Below, piece after piece: positions 55,938 to 64,000 of a stretch of 64,000 bases of DNA. Position 1 is the stretch's first letter. Every line of letters begins with the position of its first letter. Made by a program: the position numbers and the translations under genes. The DNA lies in NCBI RefSeq assembly GCF_019345525.1, contig NZ_JAHKRA010000011.1, positions 51,297-115,296 on the forward strand. The letters are read 5' to 3'. The notes beneath the pieces are model-generated. The model saw nothing but the letters and a program-made list of their open reading frames with translations, did no database searches and had not been told where the DNA came from. The stretch is from Flavobacterium sp. NKUCC04_CG (GTDB lineage Bacteria > Bacteroidota > Bacteroidia > Flavobacteriales > Flavobacteriaceae).

Positions 55938-55967
55938 ATTGCTAATTAATCGTTAATTATTATATTG
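55938..55967 (+). promoter_or_regulatory. Promoter of gldJ
   Basis: TTG at 55939-55941, 19 bp, then TATATTG at 55961-55967. The ATG lies 28 nt after the -7 box. Spacing fits the Bacteroidota sigma-A promoter. Confidence 0.6.
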
Positions 55968-55994
55968 CGAGCAAATTAATTACCCACTTTAAAC

Positions 55995-57602
55995 ATGAAG
56001 ATTAATAGACTTATGACATTGCAAGTGATTGCCGGAATTATAGCATCACTTGGTATTACTAGCTGTAGCAATACAAGTACTAAAGGAGTATCAACTGCAA
56101 CTGGCTGGAAAATAAATGACAAAAAGGGAGGTTTTCAATACAACACCAACTACGGAGACCAACAGGCGCCGTTGGGAATGGTGACTATTGAAGGGGGAAC
56201 TTTTACCATGGGAAGAGTCCAAGACGATGTAATGTACGACTGGAATAATAACCCTACTCAACAATATGTTCAGTCTTTCTACATGGATGAGACAGAGGTA
56301 ACCAATGTTATGTATAATGAATACTTATATTGGCTTAAAACTGTTTTTCCTCCAAGTGACGAAAACTACAAACATATCTATGAGGGAGCCCTTCCAGACA
56401 CTATGGTGTGGAGAAACAGACTTGGATTTAGTGAGAGTTTAACGACTTCCTATTTACGTCATCCTGCATATGCCAATTATCCTGTAGTAGGAGTAAGTTG
56501 GGTACAAGCAAATGATTTCGCTAAATGGAGAACAGATCGTGTTAATGAAGCCACTTTAGAAAAATCGGGATATCTAAAAAAGAACGCGAAAATTCTTGAA
56601 GCTTATGGAGATAATCACTTTAGTACTGAAACGTACTTAGCAGCTCCAGATGCTTTATACGGAGGAAATAGAGATATCGTTTTCCAAGGTGTAAGAAACA
56701 AAGCAAAAGATGGTAAGAAAAATATTTATGCCACACAAGAGTTTGGTTTATTTACCGCTGAATTTAGACTTCCTACGGAAGCTGAATGGGAATACGCTGC
56801 TGTTGGTTTAATCGGCAATAGAGAGTATAACTCATATAAAGGAAGAAAAAAATACCCGTGGGATGGTGCACATACTAGAACCGGAAAAAGAAAAGTTCTA
56901 GGAGATCAAATGGCCAATTTTAAACAAGGGCGTGCTGACTATGGTGGAATTTCTGGATGGTCAACTGACGGTGCAGATATTACTAACCAAGTTAAATCTT
57001 ACCCTCCAAATGATTTTGGACTATATGATATGGCTGGAAACGTTGCAGAATGGGTAGCGGATGTTTACAGACCTTCTATTGGAAGTGAAGAAAATGATTT
57101 TAATTATTTCAGAGGAAACGTTTATTACAAAAATAAAATTGGCGCTGACGGAAAAGTGGAAATTGTAACTGCAGAAACCATTGTATACGATACCTTGCCA
57201 AACGGTAAGATAAAAGCACGTAACCTACCAGGACAAGTTGCTCAAGTATTGGTTGATGACTCAGATACTTTCTTAAGACAAAACTTTGATTCAAGCGACA
57301 ATAGAGATTATAGAGATGGTGCATCAAGAGGTACTACTAAAGGCTACAATGCTCCAGAACACACCTTATTGGCTGATGAAAATGGAGACATGGTTAGAAA
57401 ATACGATAGTAACAAACGTACTTCTCTAGTTAACGATCAATCTCGTGTTTACAAAGGAGGTTCTTGGAAAGACAGAGCATATTGGTTAGATCCTGCAACT
57501 AGAAGATTCTTTGCAGAAGACCAAGCGACAGATTATATTGGATTCCGTTGTGCCATGACGAAAGTTGGAGCAAAACCTTCTAAAAAAAGATCTAAAAATT
57601 AA
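55995..57602 (+). CDS. gldJ: Gliding motility / T9SS lipoprotein GldJ
   Basis: A 535-residue lipoprotein. Lipobox GITSC at about residue 24; a sulfatase-modifying-factor (FGE/SUMF1-like) fold from about residue 60 (APLGMVTIEGGTFTMGR, SFYMDETEVTNVMYNEYLYWL, RLPTEAEWEYAAVGL, YDMAGNVAEWVAD, GGSWKDRAYWLDP, IGFRCAM). It lacks the FGE active Cys pair, as expected for GldJ. It is needed for T9SS and gliding in flavobacteria and stabilises GldK. The order porV-porU-gldJ-murF agrees with Flavobacterium johnsoniae as I recall it. Monocistronic, with a terminator before murF. Confidence 0.95.
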   Translation: MKINRLMTLQVIAGIIASLGITSCSNTSTKGVSTATGWKINDKKGGFQYNTNYGDQQAPLGMVTIEGGTFTMGRVQDDVMYDWNNNPTQQYVQSFYMDETEVTNVMYNEYLYWLKTVFPPSDENYKHIYEGALPDTMVWRNRLGFSESLTTSYLRHPAYANYPVVGVSWVQANDFAKWRTDRVNEATLEKSGYLKKNAKILEAYGDNHFSTETYLAAPDALYGGNRDIVFQGVRNKAKDGKKNIYATQEFGLFTAEFRLPTEAEWEYAAVGLIGNREYNSYKGRKKYPWDGAHTRTGKRKVLGDQMANFKQGRADYGGISGWSTDGADITNQVKSYPPNDFGLYDMAGNVAEWVADVYRPSIGSEENDFNYFRGNVYYKNKIGADGKVEIVTAETIVYDTLPNGKIKARNLPGQVAQVLVDDSDTFLRQNFDSSDNRDYRDGASRGTTKGYNAPEHTLLADENGDMVRKYDSNKRTSLVNDQSRVYKGGSWKDRAYWLDPATRRFFAEDQATDYIGFRCAMTKVGAKPSKKRSKN

Positions 57603-57620
57603 TACTATTATACTCTTTTA

Positions 57621-57652
57621 AAAAAAGCCCTAATTTTTTAGGGCTTTTTTTT
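57621..57652 (+). terminator. Terminator of gldJ
   Basis: AAAAAAGCCCTAA/TTAGGGCTTTTTT, 13-bp stem, 4-nt loop, T-tract. It lies just before the murF start. Confidence 0.9.
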
Positions 57653-57665
57653 ATACTTTTGAATC

Positions 57666-58955
57666 ATGAGAATAGAAGAGCTTTACCAATGTTTTTTACA
57701 GTGTGATGGGATATCAATTGATACGAGAAACATCACTCCAAATTCGCTTTTTTTTGCTTTAAAAGGCGATAACTTCGATGCCAATAACCTAGTTCAAGAA
57801 GCCTTAGATAAAGGTGCCAGCTTTGTTGTTATGGACAACAAGAAAAAACTAAGCAATCCCGACAAAATGTTTTGGTATGCTGATGCTTTAATGGCTTTAC
57901 AAGAATTAGCAAAATACCATCGTCAACAATTGGGTTTACCAATCCTAGCCCTAACAGGTAGTAATGGAAAAACAACAACCAAAGAATTAATACTGGCTGT
58001 ATTATCTAAAAAATATAACGTCAAAGGAACCCGAGGAAATTTAAACAACCATATTGGCGTGCCTTTAACCTTATTATCATTTACTGACGAAACGGATATA
58101 GGTGTGGTGGAAATGGGTGCCAATCACTTAGGGGAAATCGCCCATTTATGCGAATTGGCCGACCCAGACTTTGGCTATATAACCAATTTTGGAAGAGCAC
58201 ATTTGGAAGGATTTGGCAGTTTTGAAGGCGTTATTAAAGCCAAAAGTGAACTCTATGATTATTTAGAGAACAATTACAAATTGGCATTTACCAATACAGA
58301 CGACGGATTACAAGATGCCAAAACCATGACTTTTGCTCGATATACCTTTGGTACAGACGAACAGAACGATTTGGTCATTGAAAAGTACGATGCGCAACCC
58401 ATGGCGTCAATTACAACTAAAAAGACCTTATTTACTTCAAATCTAACGGGAATTTATAATGCCACCAACATAGCGGCGGCTGTAGCGATTGGACAATATT
58501 TTAAAATTCCTATCGCAGATGCTCAAAAAGCCGTAAATCAATACACCCCAACGAATAACCGTTCACAATGGATCGAGAAAGGTGGAAATCAAATTCTATT
58601 AGATGCCTATAATGCCAATCCAAGTAGCATGGAAGCAGCACTAGACAACTTTATTCAATTAGAGAACAAAACCTCTAAAGTTTTGTTTTTAGGAGATATG
58701 TTTGAATTAGGAGCAGAAAGTTCAAAAGAACATTTAGCCTTAATCCAAAAACTTGAAGGCCTTGATAACCTCACTACTTTCTATATCGGAACGCATTTTT
58801 TTGAACATCAAAAAGATTCATCCCGTGAGTTCTTTTATAAAGATTACGATTCTTTTTCAAAAGCTTTTCAAAAAAATATGATTCCCCAAGAATCTTTATT
58901 ACTCATTAAAGGATCCAGAGGAATGGCACTAGAACGCATTTTAGAACTTCTATAA
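57666..58955 (+). CDS. murF: UDP-N-acetylmuramoyl-tripeptide-D-alanyl-D-alanine ligase
   Basis: A 429-residue Mur ligase. N-terminal domain with SIDTRNITPNSLFFALKG, ATP-binding LTGSNGKTTTKELI near residue 97, VVEMGANHLGEIAHL, YNATNIAAAVAIG, LLDAYNANPSSMEAAL and LLIKGSRGMALE. It adds D-Ala-D-Ala to UDP-MurNAc-tripeptide, the last cytoplasmic step of peptidoglycan precursor synthesis. Only 14 nt separate it from the gldJ terminator, so the promoter is probably within or just after that hairpin; TATACTTTTG at 57651 is a possible -7 box. Confidence 0.96.
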   Translation: MRIEELYQCFLQCDGISIDTRNITPNSLFFALKGDNFDANNLVQEALDKGASFVVMDNKKKLSNPDKMFWYADALMALQELAKYHRQQLGLPILALTGSNGKTTTKELILAVLSKKYNVKGTRGNLNNHIGVPLTLLSFTDETDIGVVEMGANHLGEIAHLCELADPDFGYITNFGRAHLEGFGSFEGVIKAKSELYDYLENNYKLAFTNTDDGLQDAKTMTFARYTFGTDEQNDLVIEKYDAQPMASITTKKTLFTSNLTGIYNATNIAAAVAIGQYFKIPIADAQKAVNQYTPTNNRSQWIEKGGNQILLDAYNANPSSMEAALDNFIQLENKTSKVLFLGDMFELGAESSKEHLALIQKLEGLDNLTTFYIGTHFFEHQKDSSREFFYKDYDSFSKAFQKNMIPQESLLLIKGSRGMALERILELL

Positions 58956-58971
58956 CTAATCACAAAAATGT

Positions 58972-59010
58972 AAAATCCCGCCCTATATAATTTAGGACGG
59001 GATTTTTTTT
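58972..59010. terminator. Bidirectional terminator between murF and the barrel protein gene
   Basis: AAATCCCGCCCTA / TAGGACGGGATTT stem with one wobble pair, 7-nt loop, T-tract on plus; between converging genes. Confidence 0.88.
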
Positions 59011-59020
59011 CAAACCGTTT

Positions 59021-61390
59021 CTATATCCTACCTTGCTCTTCCGTAGCTTCAATCGTTCTTTTATTTTTAACAACTTGATTTCCGAAATGATACTTTACAG
59101 AAAATGACACCTTTTGAGAATCTTGATAGTCCAAAAAATAGTTGTTTTGATTGCTATAATTTGTACTAACCTTAGATTTTTCTGTTTTAAATATGTCGTT
59201 AAATATCAAACTCAACTCCATCTTTCTATCAAAAAACGTTCTATTCATGATAAAGTAAGTACTCGACTCTTTACTAATCGTAAAAGTACCTTGAATGGCC
59301 GGTGTCTGGTAATAATATCCTAATTCTATATTCCAATCTGTAGCTTTATCCAATCGAAAACTTGCGCTGGTTCTACCATAAAATATCCATTTATCATTCT
59401 TATACAGCTGTTCGTCTAATCCGAAAAAATAGTTTTCATTGTATTGTATCGAAGCGTAGGCATTCCACGTTAGCCAAGAAAAGAAATCGTAATTTTTACT
59501 AAGATCTAAACCTCCCATTTTCCCTTCTTTAATATTGGTATATCTATAAATCAAATTATGCGTTTCCACATCTTGAAAAGAGATTTCCATGGCGGGCAAA
59601 TTTTCTTTGCGATAATATAAATCCACATTCCAATTATTCCAAGAATAAGTCAAATTTAAATTGTGAACAATCATCGCCTTTAACTGAGCATCTCCTTGAA
59701 AATAGGAAAACAAATTATAATATGATTTCGCAGGATTTAACCACGAATAACCTGGCCTGCTAATTCTCTTTCCATAAGAAACACCAAATTGGTGATGATT
59801 TTCAGTTTCGTATTGTGCATAAAAAGTAGGAAACCATTCCAAATAATTTTGTTTATTATGCTCATACGTTTGTGAAACCAACCCAGTTAAATCTGTATAT
59901 TCTGCACGAATCCCCGCTTTAAAACTCCATTGGCTCCAAGTGTATGCCAAAGTAGTATAAGCGGCTAAATTTTTCTCCTTATACTCGAATACATTGCTTT
60001 TTTCAGCTCTGAAATTTAAGCTCCCCAATTCATCATCATAAAAATCCAAAATACTGTTAGTGGTCACGGTGCTGTATTTAGCGCCACTATCCCACTTCCA
60101 TGCTGTTCGTTTTAAACTATAATCTATTTGAGTAGAAAACAGAGTTACCTTACTGCTGTTGTCACTTTCAAAAGTAGATTCAGACGGGTCTTTGTCTTTA
60201 AAATTAAGACGAGTAAATACATTTTGAAACTTTTTTTGATGATTATTAGTCAGATAATTAGTCCAAATAATCCGATGATCTTTTCCCCATTTTTTATCAA
60301 TCTGCAAATAAAAATTATGGTAATCTGTATCATTAAAATGATCATTCTTTGTCAAATAGGATGATTCTACTTGTCTATCTTTATCGTAAATTAAGGTTGG
60401 AACCAAATAAACCCCTTGGCTATTAGGATTAATAAATCCGTTAGCACCAAAGGTAAAATTAGTCAAACTGTCCAAATCATATTCCATACTAAATGTATAA
60501 GTATGCTGATTCCGATTGACATCCTTACGTACCATTTCACTTTCCCAAGTCGTTTGATTTTCAACAAAGTGCACAGCATCAAATCCTTCTCTTACATATG
60601 TTCCCATACCTCGATAGTAGGAACCCATTAAAGAAAGTTTACCCTTCCGAAAATACTGGGTTAAACCAAATAACTCTTTATCATACTTGCTTTGTATATA
60701 CTTAGCATATAATATACCCCTATATCCTTCTACATTACTCTTAGTCATCACAATATTTAAAACAGCACTACCAGAAGCATCATAATTTGCCGGAGGGTTG
60801 GTTATAACTTCTATAGATTTAATGTCTTTACCCGGAGTATTCTCTAACAAGTTCTTTAGCTCATCTCCTGTTAACATCACTCTTTTATCATTTATAGTTA
60901 CCAATATTGCTTGACTACCCTTAATTTTTAAATCACTCCCTTGTGCCGTCACTCCAGGGGTCTGCTTTACTATTTCCCAGCCACTTAAAGCGCTTAATGC
61001 ACTGTTCTCCACATCAAACTCCAATCGATCAATTTTGCGCTTTACAAGAGGAGCCTTCCTTTCGATTACTAACTCATTCAATTCACGCTCCTCAATCTGT
61101 AAAACTATAGTCAACTTTCTCTCCAAATCATCAACGGTCAAATTTTGTTTGTAAGTTTTGTATCCCACATACGAAACCTCGAGATAAAATGGAGAATCAC
61201 TTAGATTTTTTATATAAAAACTTCCATCAAAATTTGTCGCTTCTACTTTTTGATTTTGTAGATTATCTATGAGTAGAATGGTTGCAAAAGAAAGACCTTC
61301 CCCACTTTCACTAACCACCTTGCCTTCACATTCCAAACTTTGTCCGACAACACAAAGCGGAAAAAGCAATAGAAATAGTAATTTTTTCAT
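59021..61390 (-). CDS. Outer membrane beta-barrel protein with carboxypeptidase-regulatory domain
   Basis: A 789-residue protein from the ATG at 61390 (MKKLLFLLLFPLCVVG). An N-terminal carboxypeptidase-regulatory-like domain (residues 20-100: CEGKVVSESGEGLSFATILL, NFDGSFYIKNL, LEVSYVGYKTYKQNL), a plug (LKIKGSQAILVTINDKRVMLTGDEL...IKSIEVITNPPANYDASG), and a barrel of alternating aromatic strands. This is the family close to TonB-dependent receptors that lacks a clear TonB box. Divergent from a histidine kinase/response regulator pair with three GGTTAA boxes in the gap, so its expression is probably controlled by that system. Ligand unknown. Confidence 0.88.
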   Translation of the reverse strand: MKKLLFLLLFPLCVVGQSLECEGKVVSESGEGLSFATILLIDNLQNQKVEATNFDGSFYIKNLSDSPFYLEVSYVGYKTYKQNLTVDDLERKLTIVLQIEERELNELVIERKAPLVKRKIDRLEFDVENSALSALSGWEIVKQTPGVTAQGSDLKIKGSQAILVTINDKRVMLTGDELKNLLENTPGKDIKSIEVITNPPANYDASGSAVLNIVMTKSNVEGYRGILYAKYIQSKYDKELFGLTQYFRKGKLSLMGSYYRGMGTYVREGFDAVHFVENQTTWESEMVRKDVNRNQHTYTFSMEYDLDSLTNFTFGANGFINPNSQGVYLVPTLIYDKDRQVESSYLTKNDHFNDTDYHNFYLQIDKKWGKDHRIIWTNYLTNNHQKKFQNVFTRLNFKDKDPSESTFESDNSSKVTLFSTQIDYSLKRTAWKWDSGAKYSTVTTNSILDFYDDELGSLNFRAEKSNVFEYKEKNLAAYTTLAYTWSQWSFKAGIRAEYTDLTGLVSQTYEHNKQNYLEWFPTFYAQYETENHHQFGVSYGKRISRPGYSWLNPAKSYYNLFSYFQGDAQLKAMIVHNLNLTYSWNNWNVDLYYRKENLPAMEISFQDVETHNLIYRYTNIKEGKMGGLDLSKNYDFFSWLTWNAYASIQYNENYFFGLDEQLYKNDKWIFYGRTSASFRLDKATDWNIELGYYYQTPAIQGTFTISKESSTYFIMNRTFFDRKMELSLIFNDIFKTEKSKVSTNYSNQNNYFLDYQDSQKVSFSVKYHFGNQVVKNKRTIEATEEQGRI

Positions 61391-61434
61391 AATTCGTATT
61401 TTTATCAAAATTGCGCTTTTTAATATCCAAAATG

Positions 61435-61465
61435 GGTTAATGCTCGGTTAACGATGGGTTAATGC
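61435..61465. promoter_or_regulatory. Three GGTTAA direct repeats at 11-bp spacing (response-regulator box)
   Basis: GGTTAA at 61435-61440, 61446-61451 and 61457-61462, exactly one helical turn apart, each followed by (T/C)G. Direct repeats of 10-11 bp period are the usual binding sites of OmpR/PhoB-type regulators. They lie between the divergent barrel-protein gene and the kinase/regulator genes. A TATATTTG -7 element at 61489-61496 follows on the plus strand. Confidence 0.6.
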
Positions 61466-61501
61466 AAAGCGGCTATATGGGAATTGACTATATTTGTTTT
61501 G

Positions 61502-62842
61502 ATGAAAAACAAAAACTTTTTATACATAGGCGCTTCAACCCTACTCTTTTTGCTTCTACTGGCAATTCATGCATACTATTTCTATAATTCGTACCAATTA
61601 AAACAGAAGGAAATTCTCAATTCTGTACATTCAAAATTGTTCGATTTAGAAGAACAAATACCCTACTTTGAAGAGTCCGACATAGCAGAAGACGAAATTC
61701 TAGTTCTTTTTTCAAAATATCAACGAAAAGAAATTGCTTATCAGGAGCTAGTTCAATACTTTAATAATAGAAACTTAAAAATAAGTCCACGTATTACAGC
61801 CTATATCGACAGCCTATTTAAAAAACAAAATTACCAAGTAGCTATTAAAAAAGAACTCGTTAATCTTATTGCACTACCCACAGACGACACTTTAATTAAA
61901 ACACCGTTTGTAATGTATCAGACCGCTACTCCAATCACTGTCCCACGCACAGTGACTGATGGCAAGTGGGTGACTAGTAGTTTCAATTCTGATCGTGATA
62001 CTATTGACTTGGGCAAGCAGTCAAAAAATGAAAAACCAAACTTTCATTTTCAAATCAACAGAAAGACAACATACGACGTCGCTAATTTAACAACAGTGGT
62101 TTTATGGGAATTAATTCCACTTATGCTTTCTTCCATATTAATATTGGCTTCCGTATTAATACTTTATTATCTCACCTACAAAAACTTGATTAAACACCGT
62201 CAGGAATCCATTATACTACACGACATCGTAGATAACATCTCACATGAGTTTAAAACCCCTATTGCCACATTAAAAATAGCTTCTAAGACACTTTCTAAAG
62301 AGAATTCATTAGCTATACTTCCGTTAATTGACCGCCAAATCAACAGACTTGAAAACCTCTTAATACCCATACAGTACGATTACGAACAACCATACGATTT
62401 TGAACGAGTGCAAGAAAAAGACATAGCAGATCTATGGAACGATTTTGCTTTTAGCAATCCCACTATCCAATTCCAACTACAATTTCACATCACGAAAATT
62501 CCAACATTACACAGAACCGAATTGCAAACGCTAATTAGTAATTTGGTTGGCAACAGTATCAAATACGGAGCTAACCAGATAAACTTGCAAATCGACAGCG
62601 ACCCTATTGGACTCCAAATATCCATTAGTGACAACGGTATAGGAATGGAACATCAAGAATTAAAACACATTTTGAAGAAATTTTACCGCATACAAAAAAA
62701 CAACATCCAAAATACCAAAGGACTCGGACTCGGTCTTTACCTTGTTCATAAAATTATTCTAAAACACAAAGGCTCCATAACATTTAAGAGCAAAATAAAC
62801 CAAGGTACAACCGTCAAAATCAGCATTCCGTATGAAAATTAA
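61502..62842 (+). CDS. Sensor histidine kinase
   Basis: A 446-residue kinase from the ATG at 61502 (MKNKNFLYIGASTL); the frame opens earlier but the -7 box TATATTTG ends 5 nt before this ATG, so translation is leaderless or starts a little later. Two membrane helices (about 9-27 and 210-230) flank a periplasmic sensor domain of about 180 residues. Cytoplasmic HisKA with phospho-acceptor His in VDNISHEFKTPIATLK, then N-box LVGNSIKYGANQ, G1 SDNGIGMEH and G2 KGLGLGLYLVHKI. The stop overlaps the regulator gene by 11 nt. Likely signal: envelope state, given the divergent barrel protein. Confidence 0.95.
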   Translation: MKNKNFLYIGASTLLFLLLLAIHAYYFYNSYQLKQKEILNSVHSKLFDLEEQIPYFEESDIAEDEILVLFSKYQRKEIAYQELVQYFNNRNLKISPRITAYIDSLFKKQNYQVAIKKELVNLIALPTDDTLIKTPFVMYQTATPITVPRTVTDGKWVTSSFNSDRDTIDLGKQSKNEKPNFHFQINRKTTYDVANLTTVVLWELIPLMLSSILILASVLILYYLTYKNLIKHRQESIILHDIVDNISHEFKTPIATLKIASKTLSKENSLAILPLIDRQINRLENLLIPIQYDYEQPYDFERVQEKDIADLWNDFAFSNPTIQFQLQFHITKIPTLHRTELQTLISNLVGNSIKYGANQINLQIDSDPIGLQISISDNGIGMEHQELKHILKKFYRIQKNNIQNTKGLGLGLYLVHKIILKHKGSITFKSKINQGTTVKISIPYEN

Positions 62843-63521
62843 CCTGCTTTTAATTGAAGATGATGAAGATTTTGGAATCATTCTAAAACAATACCTCGGA
62901 CTATCGGACTTCAAGGTAACTTGGATTAAAAACCCCTTAGATGCCTTAGCTTTAATAGAGGAAAAATTCGATCATGATATCATCCTACTCGACGTAATGA
63001 TGCCGCATTTAGATGGTTTTAGTTTGGCACAAAAAATCAAGGAAAAACACCCCAACCTTCCCTTTATATTTTTGACAGCTAAAAATCAAAAAATCGACAG
63101 ACTTACCGGTTTAAAAATTGGTGCCGATGACTATCAAACCAAACCTTGTGATCCCGATGAATTAATTCTACGCATACACAACATACTCAAGCGATCCAAA
63201 CCTATTCACTTGCCAAAACCCATATCAATAGGCAGTTATAGCTTTGACTATGAAAACTTAGTTCTATTACATCCAAATGAAAAAATTCGCTTAACGCAAC
63301 GTGAAGCCGATTTATTACAATTATTAATACAATACAACCACGGTTTAATAAAGCGGGATGTAATATTAAACAGTATATGGAGTTCAGACGACTACTTTTC
63401 CGGTCGAAGTATGGATGTATTTATCAGCCGTTTGCGCAAATACTTTCAATATGATAAAAGCATAGTAATTCAATCCATACGCGCTGTCGGCTTTGAGATT
63501 AATTTTCCTATCCCCGAATAG
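62832..63521 (+). CDS. OmpR/PhoB-family response regulator
   Basis: A 229-residue regulator. Receiver domain (1-118) with acidic EDDEDF, phospho-acceptor Asp in DIILLDVMMPHLDG, Thr in IFLTAKNQK and Lys in DDYQTKPCDP. C-terminal winged helix (130-229) with LTQREADLLQLLIQYNHGLIKRDVIL and SGRSMDVFISRLRKYFQ, then VIQSIRAVGFEINF. It overlaps the kinase gene by 11 nt, so the two are a coupled operon. It would bind the GGTTAA repeats at 61435. Confidence 0.96.
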   Translation: MKINLLLIEDDEDFGIILKQYLGLSDFKVTWIKNPLDALALIEEKFDHDIILLDVMMPHLDGFSLAQKIKEKHPNLPFIFLTAKNQKIDRLTGLKIGADDYQTKPCDPDELILRIHNILKRSKPIHLPKPISIGSYSFDYENLVLLHPNEKIRLTQREADLLQLLIQYNHGLIKRDVILNSIWSSDDYFSGRSMDVFISRLRKYFQYDKSIVIQSIRAVGFEINFPIPE

Positions 63522-63653
63522 CGATTCGTGCATGGTACACTAGAGCCGTAATACTTAATAAAATGCGATGATACAAATGCCCGTTAATCCGAAGTAAAGG
63601 GCAAAGTTTATATAGAGAAAAAACCGTTTTAAGCATTAACACACACCCTTCCG
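63522..63653. other. Non-coding stretch before the repeat array
   Basis: With the array this gives 479 bases to the window end without a gene. I see no terminator with a T-tract right after the regulator gene; a weak AGGGC/GCCC pairing at 63579-63603 may form a hairpin (GCCCGTTAATCCGAAGTAAAGGGC). Confidence 0.3.
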
Positions 63654-63660
63654 TTTTGTT

Positions 63661-64000
63661 GCGGGGTTATAATCATATCACCCCTACGGGGTTATAATCA
63701 TATCACCCCTACGGGGTTCTACGATAATGATATATTATTATAAACAACATTCCCGTGTGACGTATCATCTACAATCATGTCACCCCTACGGGGTTATACG
63801 AAAATGATATATTATTATAAACAACATTCCCGTGTGACGCATCATCTACAATCATGTCACCCCTACGGGGTTATACGAAAATGATATATTATTATTATAA
63901 ACAACATTCCCGTGTGACGCATCATCTACAATCATGTCACCCCTACGGGGTTATACGAAAATGATATATTATTATTATAAACAACATTCCCGTGTGACGC
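63661..64000. repeat. Tandem repeat array with ACCCC-TAC-GGGGT hairpins, open at window end
   Basis: CACCCCTACGGGG occurs at 63679, 63704, 63781, 63858 and 63938. The first step is 25 bp (TTATAATCATAT plus the hairpin), followed by units of 77, 77 and 80 bp; the 80-bp unit gains 3 bp from one extra TTA in the ATTATTATTATAA segment. A last unit is cut by the window end. Each long unit contains the hairpin, ACGAAAATGATATATTATTATAAAC-type AT-rich sequence, CATTCCCGTGTGACG and ATCATCTACAATCATGT. Similar CCCCGTAGGGG-type repeats are common between genes in Bacteroidota and behave like REP elements. Nothing coding is seen in it. Confidence 0.85.

Noticed and set aside
63661..64000. CRISPR array
   Set aside because: Units are near-identical along their full length, so there are no variable spacers, and no cas gene is visible.

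Overview
The window reads as a low-GC Flavobacteriaceae chromosome (Bacteroidota). Support: type IX secretion genes (porU, porV, a porQ-like gene, gldJ) in their flavobacterial order, cargo proteins with C-terminal type A sorting domains, promoters of the Bacteroidota form (TTTG, 19 bp, TAnnTTTG), almost no Shine-Dalgarno sequences, and many intrinsic terminators with A-tract/T-tract symmetry. Species cannot be told from the sequence alone.

Left part, about 0.2-22.8 kb: an accessory region read almost wholly leftward. At its far left are three small envelope-type genes, a membrane-anchored KAP P-loop NTPase and a hicBA toxin-antitoxin pair. From 4.9 to 22.4 kb lies a compact phage-like element. 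In transcription order it has a regulator with operators (22.4 kb), a TOPRIM primase fused to a helicase (18.3-21.5 kb), an iteron-like cluster that could be an origin (18.15-18.31 kb), a pentapeptide-like membrane protein, five structural or adhesion-type proteins (10.7-15.3 kb), a lysis cassette of holin, amidase endolysin and apparent unimolecular spanin (8.8-10.1 kb), an S49-type maturation protease, a large probable capsid protein, and a second structural protein. I see no terminase, portal, tape measure or integrase, so it is a degraded prophage, a satellite, or an unusual virus-like element. The same 22-bp palindrome lies at the regulator gene and in front of the structural operon, which suggests one repressor controls both.

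Middle part, 23-44 kb: chromosomal genes. These are small secreted proteins, fabH, an S9 prolyl-oligopeptidase-family peptidase, an ABC ATPase, two tandem paralogous T9SS cargo proteins, trxB, tRNA-Pro(TGG) with a duplicated 3' end 179 bp downstream, a DUF3857/transglutaminase membrane protein carrying an (AAC)n tract, a Vat/CatB-type acetyltransferase, a LysR regulator with a YeiH-family transporter, tcdA, a TatD-family hydrolase, valS and a DUF1573 protein.

Right part, 44-64 kb: envelope and secretion genes. These are a CpsB-type phosphatase, a DUF4105 protein, a PorQ-like protein, pssA, a CsbD-like protein, a small probably frameshifted lipoprotein locus, a sugar-phosphate transferase, cdd, porV, porU, gldJ and murF. 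Then an outer-membrane beta-barrel gene is divergent from a histidine kinase/response regulator pair, with three GGTTAA boxes at 11-bp spacing between them. The window ends inside an array of tandem repeats containing ACCCC-TAC-GGGGT hairpins.

Stretches over 300 bases without a gene are listed as separate entries. Function calls rest on motif recognition only; no database search was run.
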